From assembly GCF_024494655.1 (NCBI RefSeq), contig NZ_JANHDL010000018.1:1-36201 (forward strand): a stretch of 36,201 bases of DNA, written 5' to 3'. Source of the stretch: Halorubrum laminariae. Lineage in GTDB: Archaea > Halobacteriota > Halobacteria > Halobacteriales > Haloferacaceae. Positions 22,993 to 32,700 of the stretch are shown in pieces. A program made the translations under genes and the position numbers. The notes below the pieces were generated by a model, which was given only the letters and a program-made list of their open reading frames with translations, was not told the DNA's origin and did not search any database. Position 1 is the stretch's first letter. The number at the start of each line of letters is the position of its first letter.

Positions 22993-23436
22993 CCCCTCCG
23001 ACAATCGCATGACGGCGTCGGGGTGTCGGAGGGGGGTGCTAATCAGCCGATTTTTTCGCCGAAATATCGCCTTCTCCCACCCCCGTCTAGTTATTTTCAC
23101 TCTAAAGCATCGACGTATCGAGATTGTGATTGTTATATACGAAAGAAAGTCAAAAGTCGGTGTGTTTGGATTGTCTGAAGCCCGTGCCTTCATGCGATTG
23201 TCAGAGGGGTGTCCGAGGGGTGGCCGATGATTTCTAGACCCCCTAAGACATCCGCCCCCGTCTAGTTATTTTCAGGATTTCCTGATCTCCCATATTCCAC
23301 GTGTATATCGGTGAAATTTGACTGATTTTGAGAATTCCCGGAAATCGGGTGAAATAGTCGGTTCGAAGACCGTGGAGTACCCCCTCGGACAATCGCATGA
23401 CGGCGTCGGGGTGTCGGAGGGGTGTCGGAGGGGGTG
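22993..23436. repeat. cluster of palindromic repeats, candidate origin, oriT or centromere
   Basis: Unit A (22993-23034) is CCCCTCCGACA...TGTCGGAGGGG with the core ATCGCATGACGGCGTCGGGG. Unit C (23381-23436) repeats the core almost exactly, with one arm change and a duplicated GTGTCGGAGGGG. Unit B (about 23191-23220) carries CATGCGATTGTC, the inverse of the same core. Between them a 20-bp box ending GTCTAGTTATTTTCA occurs twice (23080-23099 and 23255-23274). The units are spaced about 190 nt. No gene is visible here or up to 23732. The cluster lies just beyond the 3' end of the coupling ATPase-primase gene. Confidence 0.75.
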
Positions 23437-23732
23437 TTGGAGGGTATTTCGGCGCTGAAAATCGGGTGTGATCAGGGGCACGTCCAGCTGGAGAATCGGC
23501 TGTGCTATCTCTGGAGATCGGGCCGACTCAGGTGACGGTCTGGGTGGGGAATTGATGGAAGATTAGTGGTTGCTCTCGGTAGCACAAACTGGTCGCCAAT
23601 GGTGTATTGGACAGTGGCTCGGGCGGGAGAAGTGGCACTCATTGTCGGGCCAAAACTGTATACAAAATCTGATAGCTATCGGTGTGAAGTGAGTAGCGAA
23701 TAGTGAAAACGAGTGGGCGCGGTGGCGGCTAA

Positions 23733-26700
23733 CTACTCTTCGATCGGGAACTTATCTTCGAGGTCGACCAGCTTCTTGCCGGGGTCAGTGAGCTCCAATC
23801 CGAGCCAGCATTTGGCGCGACCACGCCCGTCGAGAGACACCTTCTTCGACGTCGGACTGATGCCGAGTTCGGCGCGGAACTTACTCGCGAATCCGCCAAC
23901 ACCGTACGTCGACAGGTCCAACTCATCTGCCGTTACATCAGTTTCCTTAACCAACTTGTGGGTGTTGATCTGCGCCCATGCGTTGTACGCACTCCGGAGG
24001 TCAGAGACGGGGGTGGCCCCGTCGTCTTTCCGAGCTTGATCGAGGTCGTCTTCGATCTCGAGGAGGATGTTTGCGAACTGGACCATCGGATGTGGGAAGC
24101 CATCGTCTGTGACGAGGGTTCCGTACCGGTCCATCATTGTGTCGAGTGCGATCGACGCTGTGTCAACCTCGGGCGCGTCCGCTGGCTCACTCGACTCGTC
24201 GCCGTCGTCTCCACCCGACCGGTTGCTATCGGCGAGCCGCGCGGGCGTGTATCCTGTCGTCTCCTCGATGTCTTTGAGAACTGGGAAGTAGACATCATCC
24301 GGCAGTTTCAGGGCGCGTTTGCCTGCCGTGTTACTCCCGCCGGAATCACCGTCCGATTCGTCGTCATCACCCTCGGAATCTTCCTTCGAACCGTCGAATT
24401 GTTCGAGGTCGTCGGCTTCGCAAAAATCATGCTCGATCGCGTAGCCAACAAGCCCCTTGAGGGGGATGGGTGTGTGCTCTGGGATGAGGTTGTTCTGGCG
24501 AGCGTAGGTCCAGAGATGGAGGTATTCCAAATCATCGAGATTCTGACCACTTGCCGAATATTTGGGGTCGCGCTTCCCCATGTCACAGAGTGCGAAATGC
24601 TGGAAGTTGTAGACCGCATTCCGCTTGTGGCAGTAGGCCTGTTCGTCGCTGATCACGACGAAGTAATTCTCCGAATCACCGAAGTGTCCGAAGGGGTTGT
24701 TTCCACGAGAGCCGGGCGTGAGTCCAAGGTCGCGCAGGTCGAGTGTCCAGAGGGGATTATGGCTCCCTGTGAGCTCGCGATAGTCACCCTTCTCGACCCG
24801 GGCTTTGATCTCCTGTGGGTCGACATCCATCTGGCTTTCAGGGTTACTCTCAAGCCCCCCGATACTCCCGGTCGCAGCGGGGTGCTGGGACGGGTGGATT
24901 GTGGGGATGAATCCGAACAGTGAGAGGGGTGGGTATACGTCGGGTGATTGGGGCATCGGCTGGGCCATCTTCCCCGCCGAGCGAAGCGTGTCGAGATCGC
25001 TTACTGGCCACCGGTGAGTCGCCGCAATTTCATCCCGGTCTGCGTCGGGGTCAGACGGGATGATATACGGGTCGTAAATCGGGAGGTCTGCGGCGCTCCC
25101 ATCGACGGTGATCGTCCCCACCGTTTGGGGGAGGTCATTGGCGGTCGGGAACCCGAGTGAATCGGGGGCCATCCCGGTGGGGTACTCGCCCACTGGGTCG
25201 GCCCGATCGGCGAGTGCCTGCATCCATGCCGGGGCCGGATCGAGGTTCGCTGTCACGTCGTCAGGCGGGACAGGCGTGTTCCCCAGCGACAGGCGCAGCG
25301 CCCAGTCGGCGGGCGGCGTGAGTGCGAGCCAGCCCTCTTGGAGGAAGTCGTCGAGGTCGCGTTTCTCATCGCCGAACTGCGGGAGCTCTATGAGCCACAC
25401 GTTGGTTCCACCGTAGTCCGTGTACTCGGGCTCGTCGTCGGGCACAAGCGACGCCTGACCGTCCTCATCGGCGCTCTCTGTGGCCGCATCTGTCTCGGTG
25501 TCCACGTCGATGGCTCCAAGGCGGGCCGCGACGGTCTCCCAGAGCTCGTCGTTGTCCTCGACGGGGTCGGCGTCTCCGTTCAGGACTTCCTCACGGTACA
25601 CCTCGGCCGAGGCCCGGACACTCCCCGTGAAGGTGTCGTCCGGCGAGGGCGTGTGGGTGTCGAGTACGCGGCCCATGTTGACCGCGCTGTCAACACCGGG
25701 TCCGTGTTGGTGGAGTTCGATGACTTCGCTGATGGGGCCCGTCGCCCGGAACTCGCCGTCTGTCTCCAACAGGTGAACGGGCACTTCCTCTGCTGTCACC
25801 GGCGTCTGTTCCTCGGCGTCGACGTCGGCGTCGGCGGGCGGCGCAACACGGAGGTCCTGATCGTCGAGTTTGTCCTGCAGTGTCCCGTCGCGAGCGGCCT
25901 CAACCACGAGCTTCCGCGTGAACATCTCGTCGCCGGGGAACTCTCCCGTGCAGAACAACTCACGGAGCGCCATATCGCGTTCACACCGGCGCTCGTCGTG
26001 GTCGCGATCCTCTTCGGCCAGTACCACCCGCTTTGGCGGGTCCGAATCCTGCAGGAAGTACACGTCGGGGATCTCCCGGCGTTTGACGATGTCGGCGAGC
26101 ACGTCGCGGTGTTTCATCTTGAACGTCTTCGTCACCGGCGAGATGCACGGAATCCCGTGGGCATGGGCGGTGATCGCGTCGGCCATCCCCTCGGTAATCG
26201 CGAGGGGTTCGCCCTCGACGATGGTCTCACGCCCGTAGATCGGCTCGTCGACGATGGTGTAGTTTTTCGTCGTCGCGAGCTTGGCGTACTTCCCCTTCGT
26301 GAAGTCCTCGGGATGCGTGCCGTATTCGGTGTCGAAGTCCGGCTGCCGCCCGATGAAGAACGCCACCTTGCCGTCCTCGTCGTAGTACGGGAAGATGTAC
26401 CGCCCCCGGAAGAGACACGAGAGGTCGTTCGGGTTGTCGGGATCGTCGAGTGTGGTGTAGTCGACGTACCCCTCGCCCTCTTCGTTCTCGCCGTAGGCGT
26501 CGGTGGGCTTGGTGAACAGCCCCGTGGCAAGCATCGTGTGGTGACTGAACCCCTCGCTTTCGAGGTGGAAGAAGAGGTCCTTCCCGAAGGCGGGAGCCCA
26601 CCCGAGCTGCTTGTCGGCGACGAGCTCGTCGTTCCACCCGCGGTGATTGGCCCCGAGGAACTGGTACGGTTGGTCGGCGGCCGCGAAGTCTTCGGGCTCG

Positions 26701-29700
26701 CCGGTGTTGTCGGCGGCGTCCTCGGTGGACTGAATGCCCGAGGTCTGGGCGTCCTCGTTCGGCGGCATCGCGTCGGCCGCCTCGGGATCTTGTTCGACGG
26801 GGTACGCGGGGTCAGGCTCGTCGAGCGCGGTGAAGTATTCCCGCGGCGTCTCGGGCTTCCGGTAGCCCGCCTCGAACGCCTGCTCGTCGTTCCACGTGGC
26901 GTTCTGGTCGATCGTCGTGTCCAGCTGGCTGTGGAAGAAGCGGGCCGCCTCTTCGAGGCAGGCTTGGACCGCGCCAAGATCCGGCGTGGGGCTCAAGCGG
27001 AGGTCTTCCGGGTCGGCGTCGACGAGCGTGCTGTTGGGCTCCGCACGCGGCTCGCCCGCTGCGGTCTGTCCCACACGCCGCGTCTCGTCGGCGTCGCTCT
27101 GTGCGCCGTCTGTGTCGTCTGAGCCCGACTCTGTCTCGGTGGTGTCGGGAGCGGTGTCCGTCTCGCCGTCGTCGTCGCTCCCAGTGTCGGTCTCGGCGTC
27201 GGGCGTGGTGTCTGTGTCGTCTGTGTCTCCGGCCTCGCTGTGTGCGCCTGTGCGCGCCGCTGAGCCATCCCCGCTTTCAGACGGGGAGTTGGTCGTCTGG
27301 GTGTCCGGCGAGCTGTCCTCGCTCGTGCTGGCCGTGTCTGGCTCGTCGCTCTCTGCGTCCGCGTCCGTGGGCGTGGGGGATGCCTCCTCGCCGTCGTCCG
27401 TGGCGGGTGTCTCTCCCCCCTCGTCGGTGTCGGCGTGGTCGTCAGTATTCTCTCCGGTTTGCTCAGAGGTTTGCTGATCAGTATTCTCTCCGGTTTGCTC
27501 AGAGGTTTTCTCGTCAGTTGTCCCGGTTGGTGTGTCACCACCGTCCGGGTCGTCGTCGGAGTCGTCGCCACCAGAGTCGTCGTCGGAGTCAGAGTCGGGG
27601 TCCGACTCATCATCGTCGGTCGGCGGGTACGTATCCCGGTCGAAGGCCACGGGGTCGATCTCGGGGCCTTTCTCGTCCCGTGGCGTGTTGATCTTGAAGT
27701 GGTCCGTCTCGTCGTCACGGTACACCGCGCCGTGGTTGCGAGCCGCCTCAGTTGTCTCGGAGATTTTCTCGGTATCGAGCCCGTGGTGCCGCCGGAGTGC
27801 AATCGTCACTTCGGCTTCTGTGAGCGGCTCATGCGGCGTGGCTTCAAGCACGTCGAGGACGGCGTCCCAGAAGGTCGGGATCGTCTGATCGCCGAGCACG
27901 ATTTTCTTCCCCTCTTCCTTGATGACGCCGGCGTCGACGCCCGCACCGATTGCGGCTTGCGCCATCGGCTCTTCGAAGTCGTACTCGAGCGGGATTGCGA
28001 GGATGATCCGCGGGACGGTCAGCCCCTCGTCGTGGTCGCGACCGAGCGCATCCCACACGGGCACCCAACTGTCCCGACGTTGCATCTCTGCGACTTCCTC
28101 TTCGGTGAGGTAGTCCTCGTAGGCGTCACGGGGGCCGGGCAGGCGGACGGCGTCGTCACCGGCGGGCACGAGCTCTTCTTCGGCGAGCCCGATCCGGATC
28201 GCGTCAGCGGCTTGCGTGCCACGGATGCCGGGTCCATACCGGAGCGCACCGGGAAGGTTGTCCCGGAAGATGGCCTCGGTCTGGTTCACGTTTGCGGAGT
28301 CCCACACCTCCTGCCAGAAGGCGGCGTCGGTGGGATCTTTCGCGCCGAAGCGGTCGGTGACTGCGTCGTAGTCGATGTCGATATCACTCGGGGAACTATC
28401 CTCGTCAACGGTGTCGCTATTGGCGATGTAGTAGGTGCTCAAGTTGGTCATGGCGGCTGCGTAAGTGAACGTCACGGCGTCGATCGGGCTCGTCTCTTCG
28501 TCGCCCTCGTCATCTTCTTCGAGGATGCCGACCGGCCCGGCGCTGTCGTCGTCGACGCCGAACGGGTCGTCTTCATCCACGGTCGTATCCACGTCTGGGT
28601 CGGGCTCCCCGTCAGGCGTCTCGGCCTCGTCCGTGGCCGGTGTCTCGCCCTCACCCGAGGAGTCGTCGTCGTGGATGCCGACCGGGTCACGGGCGTTCTC
28701 CCCGATGTCGAGGGCAGCCATCGCCCGGTAGACCGACATGTACTTCTCGGGGATGATCGACTCCAGCGCCTCGTCGGGGATAGTCGCGTACTGTTCGCCA
28801 CCGGTCACGGATTCGCCGGTGTGGGTGTCGGTGTTGTTCGGAAGTTTGTCTGTCAGAACCCGGTCGAGGATGGGGACTGCCTCGCGTGTGAACCCGGCGC
28901 GGTTCAGGCTGATGTCGAGGTCGTCATCATCGGCTGCCTCCTCATCACGGGTGAGTGCGGCTTGTTCAGGAATCTCTTCGACATTTGTGTAGGTTTCTGG
29001 TTCCTGTGATGCCGGGTCATCTGACGAGTCGTCATCGGCTACGTCCTCGTCAGTGGTGGTGTCGTCAGAGACTTCTTCGTCGGCGTCGGGAGCCGGTTCG
29101 CTATCGTCGGGTGGGTCATCGATGTCTGCGTCTGTCTGTGCGTCGTCATCCGCTTTGTCTGCTGGCGAGAGGAAATCGGGGAGGGAGGTCTGGATGATCT
29201 CCCACTGATCTTCGCCCGGAATCTCCTCGAACTCGCGTTCGGGGACGAACGGCTCGTAGACGAGCTGCCAGTCATCGCGGAGGTCGTCGAGTGTCCGGTA
29301 CCGCTGTGGTTCACCATCAGGATAGACGACCCACTCGTTGTTGTGCTCGTCGTACCGACACCATGCGTTGAAGGCGTTCGTCGAGCCGAACCCTTCATCC
29401 ATCCGGAGCGTCCCCTTTTTCGCCCCGGCCATCCCGTTGAACAGTGTGATCGTGTCGTCCTCGGTGTTAACCCACACCGCCTGCTTCCCATTCTCGATGA
29501 GCGCGTGCTTCCGCTGGCCGTCTGTCGGGGTTCCCAGCTGGAGGTAGTCCGTCTTGTTGTAGTACAGCGGCATCGGGTCGCGCTCGGTGATATCACCCGC
29601 ATCGTCGGCATCCTCGTTCGGGCGCATCCGGAGGTGGTCGCGGATGAACATCGGGTCCGAGAGGATGTGGTCAACCCGGGCAGCGGGTGCTGTCCGGTCT

Positions 29701-32700
29701 TTGGCCTCCATCTCGGGGGTGATGAACATCGCCTTACGGCCATTCCTGACTGACCGGGCGAGGTTCTCGAGTGTCCGTGCGGGCTTCTTGTACGTCGAGG
29801 TCTCTGCCTCGATGGTGATCGCCCCACCACCGGAGAGCTCTGCGGCAATCGGGTACTCGGCCTTGAACTGCTCAAGCAGACGTGACGCCTGCTTGGTATC
29901 AACGCTCTCATCGATCGGTGGGTACGCCACGGCGTCCGGCAGGCTCGTCTCGTGGTCCTGATGGACAACTGTGACCTCCATCCCGGTCGCCGACAGTATC
30001 ACGAACGCCCGGCGGATTACCTCGTTGTGCTTCTCCGTCTCGGGCCGCCAATCCTCGTCCGCCTGCTCCAGTACCGAGCGGATGCCCTTGTCGGTGATCG
30101 ACAGTTCCGTCTCGGGGTCGCTGATCCGGACCTGCCCCGCGGGCGTCCCGCCGGTCCCCCGGATGTTGTCGGCTTCTTCTTCAACCTCTTCATCGACCAA
30201 CTCGACATACTCCCGGTCGACCAGTACGCCATCCGGGAGCTCTTCGAAGCCCGTCGACGTCCGCCGGTGGAAGCCTTCGTTCACTTCCTCGACGCTGACC
30301 GTGAGCGTCTCACCGTCCTGCATCTCCGGCGGATTGATGTTGAGCGCGGGTGCGGGCTCGAGTGTCTCGTAGTTGCCGGGCAGCGCATCGAGGGCGTTCT
30401 CGCGGATCTGTTTCGACCACACGGCTTCGAGGAAACACTTCGTCAGGTCGTTTTCCCCACCGAGGTGCATCAACGCGTGCTCAGACTCATCGAGATTCTG
30501 TTCGAGCGCGTCGACGCCGTACTCGTTGAGGTTCTCCCCGATGATCTCTTCGGCCTCCTCGGGCGTCCGCCGTGCGGGGTATGGTGCGAACGTGTCCGGC
30601 GCAAGCGGGTCCGACCGCATCGGGCCGTCCTCGTCCATCGTGGAGATTGTCGTGAGCGCCGTGTACGCCGGCAGCGACATGAGCGTTCCCGAGTCGATCG
30701 AGTCGTCGTCGAACCGCTCAGCGATAATCCGGGCGTCGTCCACCTCCGTCACACCGAAGCTGAGGAGGGTGTCCGTATTCCCGAACATCTGCTTGAGCGT
30801 TTGAGGTGCAATGTCGCGCACCTGCGAGGGGTTCTGGAGACAGGTGATGACGCCCATTTTCCCGGAGCGGGCCTTCGAGAGCATCTTGTCGAGCGCCATG
30901 TTCTCGGAGGCGATGTCGTCGAACTCGTCCATGATCGCGAAGAAGGGTTCCCGGTCGGCTTCCTCAACCTTCTCGCGTTTCCGAATGGTTGACCACACCC
31001 GGCGCATGATGCCTGTCGAAACGACCTTCCGGATCTCATCGGAGCGGACGGTGTTCCGCACGAGGATGATCTTCCCCTCTTCGACGGCGTGTGAGAGGTT
31101 GATTGTGCCATCCCTGTGAGTCACGATACCGCGGCTCACAGGATCCTCTACCCAATCCTGAATCCGCCGGAGAACCGGGTCTATCTCCTCTACATCCATT
31201 TCTGCGATTTTCGTGGTGTACTCGTGGATGAAGCTCATCCCCTCTTGGCTGACCACGTTTGAGAACTTCGCGCGGCTCTCGTTGTCGGCCAGTACGTAGT
31301 ACATGTCCACGAGCGTGAACTTGCGTCGCGACCGGATCATCGCCCGACCGATGTTGGAGGTGATCCCCTCCATCTTCGGTCCCCAGTACTCACCCCCGCG
31401 CAGGACCGCCCGGAGGTCGTTGATGATGGACTCGACTTCCCGGTTGAACTCGATTTCCGTCTCACAGTCGCCCGGTTCGAGGAAGTTGATCCCCGCGACT
31501 TGGTCGTACGTCTCGCTGCCGGGTTCGATCCACACGATGTCGTCCATCCGCTCGTCGGGCAGCTGTGTGATGAGGTCGTCGACGGTGTCGCCCTTCGGGT
31601 CGATGAACACGAACCCGTGGTCCTTCCGGGCGATCTGGTTCATCATCATGTTCAGGGTGGTGGATTTCCCCTTCCCGGTCGACCCGAAGATCGTCATGTG
31701 GCGGAACCACGAGAACGGTTCGAGGCCGATTTCGCGGATGCCGTCCATCGGGTTGTTGTCGTAGCCGAGCCAGATGGGTTCGTCCGGGTGATGCGTGTGC
31801 GAGTGGACGAGCCGGTCGCGAACGTCGAAGCCGGCGAAGACATCACCGTCTTGTGCCCGTCCCTTCCCGCTGGCGGTGGCCGTGAGCTCGAACGGGAAGT
31901 ACCGCTGGAGGCCGGGTTCCCGACGAAGCTGCACGTCGGTGTCGGACTGGTCGTACGTGTAGTGTTGGTGGTGGGCAGGGTTCTCGCGACCGCGTGTGTA
32001 CGGGCTTGGCGGGCCCGTCGAGTCGTCGGTCGTCTCTGGCAGGTCGTCGTCGGGCGTGGCCGGGAGATCGGTGACGCCCTCGGCATCCTCGGGTGGGGTA
32101 TCTGGCCCACTCGGTGTTTGGGACTTGGTTGAAGATCCTGTGTCGGACTCGTCTACGTCCGTGGCGGGTGTCTCCTCTTCGTCAGGGGTGGTGCGGGCTC
32201 CCGGCGCGTCGAAGACGTCCTCGCGAGCGTCAAGTTCGTCGAGGTCGATCCCGAGTTCGTCGGCCCGGCGGTTCTGGAACTTCCGGATGAGGTTGTCGGC
32301 GACGTTGTCGTTGTATTGGCTTTTGATCTTCTCACGGGTGAGTTCCCCGTGGATGAATTGGCGATACAGCTCGTTGAACGCTTCCTGTTTCTCAGGGGAT
32401 GAGTCGATGTCGACGGTTTTTGTGGGCCCGTCGTCGCCGTCGTCGCTATCGGTGGTGTCGTCGAAGAAGAAGCGAAGCAGGGTGCCGAGCCCCTTCATGA
32501 AGATGTTGTCTTCTTCTTCGGGGGCGTCGGTGCCGACAGTGTCGGTCTCCTCGGTGTGGCCGCCTGAGAGTGACGCCATCGCCGAGGCTTCGCCGCCGAG
32601 TTCCGACAGGTCGCGGTTCACCCGCATGTCGGGTGGTTTGGCCGTGCGGTTTGCCTGTGCGGGTGGGCGATTGCCGACGCCTTTCCGCGTCCAGTCGACG

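Noticed and set aside
22993..23436. CRISPR array
   Set aside because: There are only two to three copies, the units are palindromic and about 190 nt apart, the sequence between copies is also partly repeated, and no cas gene is present.
25338..29009. Long plus-strand ORFs (594 and 524 codons) opposite the giant gene
   Set aside because: They are antisense to a frame with clear ATPase and primase motifs. Their products are Val/Gly/Arg-rich with no acidic bias or motif, as expected from the high-GC complementary strand.
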